Assembly (NCBI GenBank): GCA_945860065.1
Contig: CAMAPI010000001.1
Span: 1 to 64,000, forward strand
Origin: Chryseobacterium gleum
Lineage (GTDB): Bacteria > Bacteroidota > Bacteroidia > Flavobacteriales_D > Crocinitomicaceae
Reading direction: 5' to 3'
Length of the DNA stretch: 64,000 bases
Both the position numbers and the translations under genes were made by a program. This document shows, one piece after another, positions 41,387 to 50,765 of the stretch. Position 1 is the first letter of the stretch. Every line of letters begins with the position of its first letter. Below the pieces are notes generated by a model. The model was not told the DNA's origin. It did no database searches and worked only from the letters and a program-made list of their open reading frames with translations.

Positions 41387-42081
41387 TGAAATCGAAGGAA
41401 CTTGGTATTTTAATTGACAAACACCATTATTCAGAAAGCAGTAGCATCCTGAATTTTTATACACTTGAAAAGGGATACGCCAGTTTCATTTTCAAAGGAG
41501 TCAAAAAGAAAGGCAAGTCCTTGAATCAATTGGGCTTATACGAAATAAGTTATTTTAAAAGACCGGAAAGTGAGCTGGGCATCATCCAAACCATGGATTA
41601 TGCCTGGACTCCTTCCAACCTTTATACGCAGCCACAGAAAGTCATGCTGGTCTTTTTCATGGCGGATGTACTCAAGCAAACCATCAAGCAGCAAGGACCA
41701 GATCCGCAGTTGTTCGAATACGTTCAAGCGCAACTCATTGACTTGGAAACCCGCACGGATGACTTTATTTTCCCCACGCAATTCTTGGCGCAATACATGC
41801 AATTCTTGGGTTATGCACCACTTTTTGATGAAGAAGATGCGAGCACTTTCGACATCGAACGCGGCATGTTTACCAATACACCAAGTGGAAGTAAATACGT
41901 GCAGGATCCAGCGGTATTATCCTTTTTGAAAGGACAGTTTTTAAAAGAAACGACAGAAAACTATCCAAAGGATGTCGTTCGAAAAGGCTTAGAAGTTTTG
42001 GTGAATTACGCCGAACTTCACTTACCAAATTTCAGTTTAAAAGTAACGATGGAGGTTATTCGCGATACGCTGTATGCTTGA
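41386..42081 (+). CDS. recO: DNA repair protein RecO
   Basis: RecO helps load RecA on gapped DNA with RecR. The 231-residue protein begins at a GTG in TAGTG (start of MKSKELGILIDKHHYSESS) and shows the N-terminal OB-fold (SSILNFYTLEKGYASFIFKG, KKKGKSLNQLG) and the helical C-terminal domain. The zinc Cys motif of some RecO proteins is absent here, as in many Bacteroidota. Its stop abuts the convergent tadA stop. Confidence 0.9.
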   Translation: MKSKELGILIDKHHYSESSSILNFYTLEKGYASFIFKGVKKKGKSLNQLGLYEISYFKRPESELGIIQTMDYAWTPSNLYTQPQKVMLVFFMADVLKQTIKQQGPDPQLFEYVQAQLIDLETRTDDFIFPTQFLAQYMQFLGYAPLFDEEDASTFDIERGMFTNTPSGSKYVQDPAVLSFLKGQFLKETTENYPKDVVRKGLEVLVNYAELHLPNFSLKVTMEVIRDTLYA

Positions 42082-42525
42082 TTAGCGCTTGCGTGCAAAG
42101 AAATCTTTCAGTAACTGCTGACATTCCGCTTCCATGATGCCATTTGTGACCAAAGTCGCTGGATGATACAAGGATTTTTCTTGGAGTCCAGCACCGCGAC
42201 GGTCATCTCGTGCACCAAAAACAACTTTGTCGATTTGTGACCAATACAAAGCCCCAGCACACATACAGCAGGGTTCTAAAGTCACGTACAAGGTACATTC
42301 CTTCAGGTATTTTGCACCCAAATATTGTGAGGCAGCGGTGATTGCTTGAATTTCCGCATGTGCCGTAACATCCGTCAGCTTCTCCGTTAGGTTGTGACCT
42401 CGTGCAATGATTTGATTCTTGCAGACAATGACAGCCCCCACGGGAACTTCGTCATGATCGAAGGCTTTTTGAGCTTCCAAATAAGCCTGCTTCATGAAAT
42501 ATTGGTCGTTGAACGGATCTAGCAT
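42082..42525 (-). CDS. tadA: tRNA-specific adenosine deaminase
   Basis: TadA deaminates the wobble adenosine of tRNA-Arg(ACG) to inosine. The 147-residue protein has the deaminase zinc site HAEIQAI (His and catalytic Glu) and PCCMCAGAL (two Cys), and the family text FGARDDRRGAGLQ. A minus-strand TAATCTTG at 42530-42537 is a weak -7 candidate. Confidence 0.95.
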   Translation of the reverse strand: MLDPFNDQYFMKQAYLEAQKAFDHDEVPVGAVIVCKNQIIARGHNLTEKLTDVTAHAEIQAITAASQYLGAKYLKECTLYVTLEPCCMCAGALYWSQIDKVVFGARDDRRGAGLQEKSLYHPATLVTNGIMEAECQQLLKDFFARKR

Positions 42526-42624
42526 AGCACAAGATTAGTAACAATCTCCTTAACCCACAAGCGAATGTTTAGAAGAATTTTAAGCTTTCTGTTGTTTCAA
42601 GCGCCCTTCTTTTTACATTCGGAG

Positions 42625-43161
42625 ATGAAAATGTTGGACCTCATTATTTTACTTCCGCTCATCTACGGAGCCTACAAAGGCTACAAACGTGGATTCATCA
42701 TGTCGTTGTTCATGTTGTTGGCGGTAATTGTTGGATTATATGCAGCCTTTCATTTCACGGATGTTATTGTTTCCTACGGACAAGATCACTTTGAATGGAA
42801 AAGTAAGTACATTTCTCCCATTACCTTCCTCAGTTTGTTTTTAGTAGTCGGCGCAGGAATTTACTTTGGCGGAAAAGTATTAGAAAGTGTCATCAAGTTA
42901 GCAAAACTCTCCATTTTGAATAGTTTAGCTGGCGCCTTGTTGGGCTTGCTACAATGGACCTATTTCGTTGGTAGTTTGTTGTTGATGTTGATTTCTTTTG
43001 ATCAAAAAGAAACGATCATCTCCAAGGAAACGAAGCAGCATTCCCTGATTTTACCGGTGATGACAAGCGTTCTTCACGGCTCCATTCCAGGAGTCAGCTC
43101 TAGTACACTTTTCGAATTTTACGAAACACAAATCAATCCACCGAAACATGAAACACCTTAA
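42625..43161 (+). CDS. CvpA family membrane protein
   Basis: I start it at the ATG at 42625, preceded by a GGAG that resembles a Shine-Dalgarno site, giving MKMLDLIILLPLIYGAYKG; an ATG at 42565 would add 20 residues ahead. The 178-residue protein has four membrane helices and the CvpA N-terminal signature (LIILLPLIYGAYKGYKRGFI). CvpA is an inner-membrane protein first linked to colicin V production; the mechanism is not settled. It overlaps the next gene by 14 bases. Confidence 0.85.
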   Translation: MKMLDLIILLPLIYGAYKGYKRGFIMSLFMLLAVIVGLYAAFHFTDVIVSYGQDHFEWKSKYISPITFLSLFLVVGAGIYFGGKVLESVIKLAKLSILNSLAGALLGLLQWTYFVGSLLLMLISFDQKETIISKETKQHSLILPVMTSVLHGSIPGVSSSTLFEFYETQINPPKHETP

Positions 43162-43660
43162 GTTCATCCTCTTTCTTTTAGTCGTTCAGCAGTTCAGCGC
43201 ACAAGGTATTTTAGACCGAAAAGAACCAAAGAAAGTCGTTAAATCTGGACCTTACCTCGGCATTCAAAGTGGACGGTTCTATGCGGGTGAAGTTGGCATC
43301 GAAAAACAATGGAAACGCTCGGACAAGTTCCTCGAATCAACGACCAACGCGCTCCACATGGGCGTCAATTACTCCTACGATTTCTCTAACTTCAATCCAA
43401 TTTTAGGCTACGACCTTGGCTTCTGGCACAAGGAAAACACCGTCGGACTCACCTACGGAATGAACTTCTGCATGCGCACCAACTTCGACCAGTACCGCGT
43501 GGGCATTTGTCCAACAATTGGCATCAAAATCCTCCAATTCCACATTCAAACCGGTTATCATTTGTTGGCGCCTTTCAATCGCAACAATGCTTCCTTCGAT
43601 GCCAATACGATTTTCTTGAGCGCACGCTTTTTAATTGTGAATGAGCGAGAAAGGAAATAG
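43148..43660 (+). CDS. Small outer-membrane beta-barrel protein, uncharacterised
   Basis: A 170-residue protein with a signal peptide (KFILFLLVVQQFSAQG) and a mature region of alternating polar and aromatic strands (GPYLGIQSGRFYAGEVGI, LGFWHKENTVGLTYGMNF, YRVGICPTIGIKIL, FHIQTGYHLLAPF), typical of a small eight-stranded outer-membrane barrel. I do not recognise a named family. It overlaps cvpA by 14 bases and is likely co-transcribed with it; a functional link is not shown. Confidence 0.6.
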   Translation: MKHLKFILFLLVVQQFSAQGILDRKEPKKVVKSGPYLGIQSGRFYAGEVGIEKQWKRSDKFLESTTNALHMGVNYSYDFSNFNPILGYDLGFWHKENTVGLTYGMNFCMRTNFDQYRVGICPTIGIKILQFHIQTGYHLLAPFNRNNASFDANTIFLSARFLIVNERERK

Positions 43661-43719
43661 GGGAAATAGGTGGCTTTCGATTCCCTCGAATACATGAGCC
43701 ATAATTAATGAAATCCATT

Positions 43720-43727
43720 TATCTTTG
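43720..43727 (+). promoter_or_regulatory. -7 promoter element (TATCTTTG) for the T9SS type A protein gene
   Basis: TATCTTTG is a consensus TAnnTTTG element ending 16 bases before the ATG at 43744. Confidence 0.55.
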
Positions 43728-43743
43728 ATGAAACTCATAGAAT

Positions 43744-46317
43744 ATGAATCAACTTGGATCTTTTGTTTTTTGTTTGTGCTTTTTGTTTCTTTCTCTTCGA
43801 AATGATAAACTTTTTGCTCAATTAACAATTAACGCAAATCCTGGAACACCCGTTTGTTTAGGCACATCTGTTACGCTCACTGCATCTGGAATTGTAGGTG
43901 CAACATATAGTTGGTCTCCGGGTGGAGCCACAACATCAAATATTACTGTGGCGCCAAATTCAACTACGACTTATACTTGCACAGCGATTTCTGGAGGAGT
44001 TTTTACAGCGAGTTATACACTAACAATGAATCCATCTCCGATTTCCAACGCCGGTTTAGATTTCACGAAAACATGTGTGTCAAATCCAACTGGAGCAACA
44101 ATCGGAACGACAGCAATTGCCGGGAACACCTACGCTTGGACACCAACTAACGGTTTAAGTTCATCTACGATTGCTAATCCAACAGCAAACCCTTTGTTTA
44201 ACACGACTTATACACTGACCGCAACAAATACAGCAAATGGATGCTCTTCAACCGACCAAGTCATCGTTACCGTGAACACCTTCCAACCAACGGCAAACGC
44301 TGGTTTGGACTTCACCACAACATGTATTTCCAACGTGAATGGAACCAATATCGGTTCGACATCAGTTACCGGAAATACCTATGCTTGGACACCAGCAACC
44401 GGATTGAGTTCCGCTACCGTTTCGAATCCAACAGCGAATCCAAGCACAACGACTACCTATACCTTAACTGCGACAAATATTTCTAGTGGATGCACCGCGA
44501 CGGATCAAGTGTTGGTGACGGTAGATAACCAAGGTCCAACAGTTAATGCCGGAATCGATATCTCTAAAACATGTGTGAGCAATGTCAATGGTGCAACGAT
44601 TGGAATGACGCCGATTGCAGGAAATACCTACACGTGGACACCAGCAAGCGGACTCAGTTCCACTTCGATCGCCAATCCATTTGCCAATCCAACGACCACA
44701 ACAACGTACACCGTTTCATCAACCAATCCAACTACGGGATGTACATCCACCGATCAAATTGTAGTGACCGTGAATAATACACCGCCAACGGCCAATGCTG
44801 GACTCGATGCCACGGTGAGTTGTAACACCAATGTCGGAGGAGCTATTCTTGGAACGCCAACCGTAGCAGGAAACTCGTATTCTTGGACACCAAGTACCGG
44901 ATTGAATTCCAGTACACTTTCCCAACCAACCGCGAATCCTTCCACGAACACAACGTATAACTTGATGGTGATGAATGCCTCCAGCGGATGTATGTCGACA
45001 GATCAAGTTGATGTTAGTGTAAACACTACCCCTGCGACAGCGAATGCGGGTCTAGATGGATCTGTGAATTGTTTGAATAGTGGAACAGGCTTTAGTATCG
45101 GTTCGACACCTGTTGCGGGAATGACCTACGCTTGGACACCATCCACTGGACTTAGTTCGGCAACGGTTGCGAATCCAACGGCGAATCCAACTGTGGCAAC
45201 TGTTTATACGGTAACAGCAACGAACGCCGCGAGTGGATGTACAGCCAACGATCAAGTGACGGTTTTCATTAATACACAAGTTCCAAGTGTCGATGCTGGT
45301 TTGAATCAAATCATTTGTGCGGGAACACCCGTGACCTTAACTGGAAATGGTTCCGGAGGTGCAACGTTCCAGTGGGACAACGGAATTCAAAATGGCGCAA
45401 CTTTCGTTCCAACAACGACAACAACCTATACCTTAACAGCAACCGCAGCCAATGGATGTTCGTCCACAGACCAAGTGATTGTGGCAGTGAATTCCTTGCC
45501 GAGCGTCAGTGCAGGTCCAGATGTACAGTCATGTAATGGAAGTCCCGTAACCTTAACAGGATCAGGCGCTTTGACCTACACTTGGCAACCAGCCATTCAA
45601 AATGGACAAGCATTTATTCCGGTCAACTCCAGTGCGTTTATTGTCACTGGAACAGATGCCAACAATTGTTATTCTACCGATACGGTTAACGTGGCGGTTG
45701 GACAAGCGACATCGAGTACCTTGAATGAAAGTGCCTGTGATTCCTATACCTTGAACGGACAATCCTACACGCAATCAGGAACATACGCACAAGTCATCAA
45801 CAACACAAGTGGATGTGATTCCACCATCACCTTAAACTTGAACATGGAATTTTCACCAATTACGCCGGTGATCACCTTAACAAACGGCGTAACCATGACT
45901 GTGGATGCTCAGGCAAATGCTAACTTACAATGGATCAATTGCTCAGATTTAACACCCATTGCTGGCGCGACTGGCGCAACGTTTACAGCATCCGTGAATG
46001 GTGTATATGCGGTTGTTGCGAGCAACGCGTGTGGTTCGGACACTTCGGAGTGTAGCACAGTGAATAGCGTTGGATTAGAGACACTTTCGAGCAACGGGAT
46101 AAGCATATTCCCGAATCCAACGAATGAGTTACTGACGGTACAAGTTCCAGTTGCATTCCTTGGAAGTGAATGGAATTTGGTCGACATCCGCGGACGTCAA
46201 GTGCTAAACGGACAAGTAGACATCGAACAATTTCAACTGAATCTTTCCGACCTCGCACGCGGAAAGTATTGGTTGTCCCTTGGAACCAATCAACCGATTC
46301 AAGTGGTGAAGAATTAA
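43744..46317 (+). CDS. T9SS type A sorting domain surface protein with five 83-residue repeats
   Basis: This 857-residue protein has a signal-peptide-like N-terminus whose hydrophobic core is followed by SLRNDKLFAQ, more charged near the cleavage site than usual. An Ig-like module is followed by five repeats of about 83 residues (44041-45288) with the rhythm ANAGLDxxxxC, GNTYAWTPxTGLSSxT, NPTANP, TTYTLTATN and GCxxTDQVxVTV, then two shorter Ig-like modules, a CDSYTLNGQSYTQSGTY segment, and the C-terminal Por-type T9SS type A domain (SIFPNPTNELLTVQV, GKYWLSL). It is exported by the T9SS to the surface. Apart from the promoter upstream it is a single-gene unit ending in a terminator. Confidence 0.9.
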   Translation: MNQLGSFVFCLCFLFLSLRNDKLFAQLTINANPGTPVCLGTSVTLTASGIVGATYSWSPGGATTSNITVAPNSTTTYTCTAISGGVFTASYTLTMNPSPISNAGLDFTKTCVSNPTGATIGTTAIAGNTYAWTPTNGLSSSTIANPTANPLFNTTYTLTATNTANGCSSTDQVIVTVNTFQPTANAGLDFTTTCISNVNGTNIGSTSVTGNTYAWTPATGLSSATVSNPTANPSTTTTYTLTATNISSGCTATDQVLVTVDNQGPTVNAGIDISKTCVSNVNGATIGMTPIAGNTYTWTPASGLSSTSIANPFANPTTTTTYTVSSTNPTTGCTSTDQIVVTVNNTPPTANAGLDATVSCNTNVGGAILGTPTVAGNSYSWTPSTGLNSSTLSQPTANPSTNTTYNLMVMNASSGCMSTDQVDVSVNTTPATANAGLDGSVNCLNSGTGFSIGSTPVAGMTYAWTPSTGLSSATVANPTANPTVATVYTVTATNAASGCTANDQVTVFINTQVPSVDAGLNQIICAGTPVTLTGNGSGGATFQWDNGIQNGATFVPTTTTTYTLTATAANGCSSTDQVIVAVNSLPSVSAGPDVQSCNGSPVTLTGSGALTYTWQPAIQNGQAFIPVNSSAFIVTGTDANNCYSTDTVNVAVGQATSSTLNESACDSYTLNGQSYTQSGTYAQVINNTSGCDSTITLNLNMEFSPITPVITLTNGVTMTVDAQANANLQWINCSDLTPIAGATGATFTASVNGVYAVVASNACGSDTSECSTVNSVGLETLSSNGISIFPNPTNELLTVQVPVAFLGSEWNLVDIRGRQVLNGQVDIEQFQLNLSDLARGKYWLSLGTNQPIQVVKN
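44041..45288 (+). repeat. Five tandem ~250-bp repeats in the T9SS type A gene
   Basis: Five successive 83-residue units start with the SNAG/ANAG/VNAG motif. Each keeps a Cys about ten residues in (KTCVSN, TTCISN, VSCNTN) and a second Cys in the NGC/SGC position, so one intradomain disulfide is likely. DNA copies differ at many sites. Confidence 0.85.
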
Positions 46318-46336
46318 GAGCAAAATCCCTATAAAC

Positions 46337-46370
46337 AACAAAGCCCCAACGTTTCCGTCAGGGCTTTGTT
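46337..46370. terminator. Bidirectional intrinsic terminator between convergent genes
   Basis: AACAAAGCCC (46337-46346) pairs perfectly with GGGCTTTGTT (46361-46370) across a 14-base loop, giving a ten-base stem. T-rich text follows in both directions. It separates the T9SS type A gene from the convergent dehydrogenase gene. Confidence 0.75.
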
Positions 46371-46390
46371 AATTCTATAAGCTAAACTTC

Positions 46391-47944
46391 TTACAAGTCA
46401 AACTTAATTCCTTGTGCTAAAGGTAAGCTGTCAGAATAGTTGATGGTATTTGTCTGACGACGCATGTATACTTTCCATGCATCAGATCCGGACTCGCGTC
46501 CACCACCTGTTTCTTTCTCTCCACCGAAAGCTCCACCGATCTCCGCACCAGATGTTCCGATGTTGACATTCGCGATTCCACAGTCAGATCCTGCTGCTGC
46601 TAAGAACGCTTCGGATTCTTTTAACTCATTGGTCATGATGGCAGATGAAAGTCCTTGTGGAACACCATTTTGTAAAGCAATCGCTTCGTAAACGTCTCCG
46701 CTGTATTTCATCACATAAAGAATCGGTGCAAATGTTTCGTGTTGCACAATCGCAAAATGATTCTCTGCTTCGATGATACACGGTTTCACGTAGCAACCAG
46801 ATTCATAACCTGGACCACTCAATACACCGCCTTCAACCAATACTTTTCCTCCTTCTTTTTGAGCTGCCTCAATCGCATGAAGGTAATTGTTCACCGCATC
46901 TTGATCGATTAATGGTCCAACGTGGTTGTTTTGATCCAATGGATTTCCAATGCTTAATTGTTTGTATGCAGATGTCAATGCTTCCGTTACTTTATCGTAG
47001 ATGGATGCATGAACAATCAATCGACGTGTCGATGTACAACGTTGTCCAGCTGTTCCAACTGCACCAAATACCGCTCCTGGAACGACCATTTTCAAGTCCG
47101 CACTTGGCGTGATGATAATCGCATTGTTTCCACCTAATTCCAATAAAGAACGACCTAAACGCTCTCCAACTGCTGCTCCAACAGATTTACCCATGCGCGT
47201 AGATCCCGTTGCAGAAATTAACGGAACACGTCCGTCGTTTGCCATTAATTTTCCGATTTCAGCGTCGCCGATGATCACGTTAGATACTCCTTCTGGAACG
47301 CCATTCGCTTCAAATACTTCTTGTGTGATGCGTTGACAAGCAATCGCTGTCAAAGGTGTTTTCTCTGAAGGTTTCCAAATACATACGTCTCCACATACCC
47401 AAGCAAGTGCCGTGTTCCAATTCCATACCGCAACTGGGAAGTTAAACGCGGAGATGATTCCAACGATTCCAAGTGGATGGTATTGTTCGTACATGCGGTG
47501 TCCTGGACGCTCAGAATGCATGGTTAAACCGTACAACTGACGAGAAAGGCCAACGGCAAAGTCACAGATGTCAATCATCTCTTGTACTTCACCAAGTCCT
47601 TCTTGAAGTGATTTCCCCATTTCGTAAGAAACCAATTTTCCAAGTGGCTCTTTGTAAAAACGAATGCGCTCTGCTAATTGACGCACGACTTCTCCGCGTT
47701 TTGGTGCGGGAATTTTACGCCATTCAACGTAAGCACCTTGTGCTTTTTCAATTAAAGCATTGTAATCTGCTGCTGTAGCAGATTGAACGGAAGCAATTAA
47801 TTTTCCATCTACAGGGGAGATGGAGTCAATAGTTGCTCCTGTTGTATTCATCCAGTTACTTCCTGTGGAAGCACCTGAATTTGTGGATTGAATTCCAAGT
47901 TGTGCTAGAATTCCTTTCATTTCTTCTGATCCGATTGTTGACAT
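46391..47944 (-). CDS. Aldehyde dehydrogenase, ALDH7 (antiquitin)-like; probable alpha-aminoadipic semialdehyde dehydrogenase
   Basis: A 517-residue NAD-dependent aldehyde dehydrogenase. The Rossmann and catalytic features are clear: ISAFNFPVAVWNWN, the Glu in LELGGNNAIII, the nucleophile Cys in GQRCTSTRRL, and TFAPILYVMKYS near the end. The text EIGGAFGGEKETGGGRESGSDAWKVYMRRQT matches ALDH7A1-type enzymes, which oxidise alpha-aminoadipic semialdehyde in lysine catabolism. That substrate is inferred from the subfamily; no lysine-degradation neighbours are present. It has a full promoter match just upstream. Confidence 0.85.
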   Translation of the reverse strand: MSTIGSEEMKGILAQLGIQSTNSGASTGSNWMNTTGATIDSISPVDGKLIASVQSATAADYNALIEKAQGAYVEWRKIPAPKRGEVVRQLAERIRFYKEPLGKLVSYEMGKSLQEGLGEVQEMIDICDFAVGLSRQLYGLTMHSERPGHRMYEQYHPLGIVGIISAFNFPVAVWNWNTALAWVCGDVCIWKPSEKTPLTAIACQRITQEVFEANGVPEGVSNVIIGDAEIGKLMANDGRVPLISATGSTRMGKSVGAAVGERLGRSLLELGGNNAIIITPSADLKMVVPGAVFGAVGTAGQRCTSTRRLIVHASIYDKVTEALTSAYKQLSIGNPLDQNNHVGPLIDQDAVNNYLHAIEAAQKEGGKVLVEGGVLSGPGYESGCYVKPCIIEAENHFAIVQHETFAPILYVMKYSGDVYEAIALQNGVPQGLSSAIMTNELKESEAFLAAAGSDCGIANVNIGTSGAEIGGAFGGEKETGGGRESGSDAWKVYMRRQTNTINYSDSLPLAQGIKFDL

Positions 47945-47963
47945 ATTTATTTAATTTGTTGCA

Positions 47964-47991
47964 CAAATTTACACATTTCTATTGCTCGCAA
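47964..47991 (-). promoter_or_regulatory. Full -33/-7 promoter for the ALDH7-like gene
   Basis: TTG (47989-47991) is followed 20 bases later by TAAATTTG (47964-47971) on the minus strand. This is the best two-part match to the Bacteroidota promoter in the window and lies 19 bases ahead of the ATG. Confidence 0.6.
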
Positions 47992-48076
47992 GGGTAACTT
48001 TTGTTGAAGTCCGGTATAAATCGAAAAGCCTCACTGCTTTCTGTCCGGCTGACCTATATTTTAGTGATAGTTTTTG

Positions 48077-48084
48077 TAACTTTG
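48077..48084 (+). promoter_or_regulatory. -7 promoter element (TAACTTTG) for aspS
   Basis: TAACTTTG ends 18 bases before the ATG at 48103 and lies inside the longer open frame, which supports the shorter start. Confidence 0.55.
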
Positions 48085-48102
48085 CCTTTCAAAATCAATG
48101 TT

Positions 48103-49848
48103 ATGTATCGCTCGCACACTTGTGGTGAATTAAGAATGGAAAATGTAGGGAACACCGTAACCTTAGCAGGTTGGGTACAACGTTCCCGTGATTTAGGTGG
48201 GATGACTTTTGTGGATTTACGCGATCGTTATGGAATCACTCAGTTGGCATTTAACATGGAAGTGAACGCTGAATTAGGCGAGCAAGCACGTAAGTTGGGA
48301 CGTGAATATGTGATTCAAGTGACGGGTACAGTCATTGAACGCAGTAGCAAAAATTGCAACATGCCGACGGGAGAGATTGAAATGAATGTAACAGAAATCA
48401 AAATCTTAAACGCAGCGAAACTTCCACCATTTACCATCGAAGACGATACCGACGGAGGAGATGAAATCCGCATGCAATACCGTTACTTAGACTTGCGCCG
48501 TAATCCAGTTTTGGAGAAATTGCGTTTGCGTAACCGTGTGTCATTGGAAACAAGAAAATACTTGGACGCTAAGGATTTCTTAGATGTCGAAACACCTGTC
48601 TTAATCAAGTCGACACCGGAAGGCGCACGTGATTTCGTCGTGCCAAGTCGCATGAACGAAGGACAATTTTACGCATTGCCACAATCGCCACAAACCTTCA
48701 AACAGTTGTTGATGGTGAGTGGATTCGATCGCTACTACCAAATCGTGAAATGTTTCCGCGATGAGGATTTACGTGCCGATCGTCAGCCAGAGTTTACACA
48801 AATCGACTGTGAAATGGCGTTTGTGGAACAAAATGATATCCTAGAAATGTTTGAAGGATTAATCAAACATTTATTCGCGGAAGTACGTGGCGTGAACTTC
48901 GAAGGAGCTTTCCCAAGAATGAGCTACGCAGAAGCAATGAAACGTTATGGTTCCGATAAACCAGACATCCGTTTTGGAATGGAATTCGTTGACCTAACGG
49001 AAATTGCACAACAAAAAGAATTCGTTGTATTCAATAGTTCAGAGATGGTTCTAGGAATCAACGCAGTTGGCTGTTCGGAATACACGAGAAAACAATTAGA
49101 CGAGTTAACCGAATGGGTGAAACGTCCTCAAATCGGCGCCAAAGGATTGGTGTATGTGAAATACAACTTAGACGGTACCTTTAAATCAAGCGTGGACAAA
49201 TTTTATGAGGAGTCCGACTTGAGAGCAATGGCTGAAAAATCAGGAGCTCAACCAGGAGATTTATTGTTGTTGTTAAGCGGTGAAACGGCGAAAACCAGAA
49301 AGCAAATGAACGAACTTCGTTTGTTAATGGGAACGCAACTTGGCTTGAGAAATCCAAATGAATTCGCACCATTGTGGGTTTACGACTTTCCATTGTTAGA
49401 GTGGGATGAGAACAGTGAGCGTTTCCACGCGATGCACCATCCATTTACATCTCCGAAACCAGAAGATTTACATTTAATCAATACAGAACCAGGAAAAGTA
49501 CGTGCGAATGCCTATGACCTTGCCATGAATGGTGTGGAATTAGGAGGAGGATCGATTCGTATTCACGATAGAGATCTTCAATCGCGCATGTTCGACTTAC
49601 TTGGATTCACGAAAGAAGAAGCACAAGCACAATTCGGATTCTTGATGAGTGCCTTCGAATACGGAGCGCCGCCACATGGTGGATTAGCCTTCGGATTAGA
49701 TCGCTTGGTGGCAACGATGGGTGGATCAGAGTCCATTCGCGACTACATCGCGTTCCCGAAAAATAACAGCGGAAGAGACACGATGATTGATGCACCATCA
49801 CCATTGAACGACGCACAATTAAAAGAATTAGGGATTAAATTATCCTAA
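48103..49848 (+). CDS. aspS: Aspartyl-tRNA synthetase
   Basis: I start it at 48103 ([11 protein letters not shown]); the frame is open 102 bases further upstream, but a -7 promoter element lies in that extension and the family N-terminus starts here. The 581-residue protein has the OB-fold anticodon domain ([20 protein letters not shown]), class II motif 2 ([19 protein letters not shown]), a GAD insertion domain (about 290-420) typical of bacterial AspRS, and motif 3 ([15 protein letters not shown]). It charges tRNA-Asp in the cytosol. Confidence 0.97.
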   Translation: MYRSHTCGELRMENVGNTVTLAGWVQRSRDLGGMTFVDLRDRYGITQLAFNMEVNAELGEQARKLGREYVIQVTGTVIERSSKNCNMPTGEIEMNVTEIKILNAAKLPPFTIEDDTDGGDEIRMQYRYLDLRRNPVLEKLRLRNRVSLETRKYLDAKDFLDVETPVLIKSTPEGARDFVVPSRMNEGQFYALPQSPQTFKQLLMVSGFDRYYQIVKCFRDEDLRADRQPEFTQIDCEMAFVEQNDILEMFEGLIKHLFAEVRGVNFEGAFPRMSYAEAMKRYGSDKPDIRFGMEFVDLTEIAQQKEFVVFNSSEMVLGINAVGCSEYTRKQLDELTEWVKRPQIGAKGLVYVKYNLDGTFKSSVDKFYEESDLRAMAEKSGAQPGDLLLLLSGETAKTRKQMNELRLLMGTQLGLRNPNEFAPLWVYDFPLLEWDENSERFHAMHHPFTSPKPEDLHLINTEPGKVRANAYDLAMNGVELGGGSIRIHDRDLQSRMFDLLGFTKEEAQAQFGFLMSAFEYGAPPHGGLAFGLDRLVATMGGSESIRDYIAFPKNNSGRDTMIDAPSPLNDAQLKELGIKLS

Positions 49849-49979
49849 GTTGAAAAAATGTTGATGTTTCGCTCAACTTTTGTGTAAAACGTTTGTTAGA
49901 ATGGATAGGAAGTCACTCGTACTTCTACTAATTTTACTGCACCATAAGTTCCCTTATTCTCATAGCTAAGCATCTCAGA

Positions 49980-50765
49980 ATGAACGCACGCATCGAAAAA
50001 TTACAAGCAGAAATCGCTGATTTAAGACAGCAATTGGTGGATCATCCACTGTATGCTCAAATTCAAACGTTGGAAGATTTCCAATACTTCATGGAACAGC
50101 ACATTTTCGCTGTTTGGGATTTCATGAGTTTATTGAAAGCCCTACAACGCGGATTAACATGTGTTGAAGTTCCTTGGTCACCAAAAGGAAGTCCAGAAAC
50201 CCGCAGATTCATCAATGAGATTGTTCTTGGTGAAGAATCGGATACCGATGCCGATGGAAAAGTTTCTAGTCACTTCGAAATGTATCTGGAAGCGATGCAA
50301 CAAATTGGCGCAAACACCTTGCCTATTTACCAACTAACAGAGTGGATTTCCTATGGAAAATCAGTGGAGGAAGCTTTGTATCAGTTGAATATCAACGAAG
50401 AGACGAAGGACTTTGTTCGTTTTACGTTTTCCATCATCGAAACAGGAGAATTGCATAAAATCGCCGCGTTATTCACTTTTGGACGCGAAGATTTAATTCC
50501 AGACATGTTTATTGAAATCCTGCGTGAAATGAGCTCACAAGGACAGGAAAATATATCAAAGTTATTGTATTACCTGGAACGCCACATTGAAATCGATGGC
50601 GGCGACCACGGGCCAATTTCCCTGCGTATGATCGATGAAATTTGCGAAGATGATGCTGAAAAATGGCAAGAAGCAACGGAATGTGCGAAACAAGCCTTAG
50701 AAATGCGGATTAATTTGTGGAACGGATTACTTACACCGTCTTCGACATTGTCAAGCGAGGATTAA
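49980..50765 (+). CDS. DUF3050 protein, heme-oxygenase-like fold
   Basis: This 261-residue protein matches DUF3050: MNARIEKLQAEIADLRQQLV, EDFQYFMEQHIFAVWDFMSL, ALQRGLTCVEVPW and later IDGGDHGPISLRM. The helical His-containing segments (EQHIFAVW, RHIEIDGGDHG) fit a heme-oxygenase/TenA-like fold, which includes di-iron oxygenases; the actual activity is unknown. The 131-base gap after aspS shows only a weak hairpin. Its stop shares a TTAA with the convergent cysS. Confidence 0.85.
   Translation: MNARIEKLQAEIADLRQQLVDHPLYAQIQTLEDFQYFMEQHIFAVWDFMSLLKALQRGLTCVEVPWSPKGSPETRRFINEIVLGEESDTDADGKVSSHFEMYLEAMQQIGANTLPIYQLTEWISYGKSVEEALYQLNINEETKDFVRFTFSIIETGELHKIAALFTFGREDLIPDMFIEILREMSSQGQENISKLLYYLERHIEIDGGDHGPISLRMIDEICEDDAEKWQEATECAKQALEMRINLWNGLLTPSSTLSSED

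Noticed and set aside
49849-49900. Terminator after aspS (AAGTTGA ... TCAACTT)
   Set aside because: The stem is only seven bases with a loop near 20 bases and a poor T tract, so it is too weak to list.
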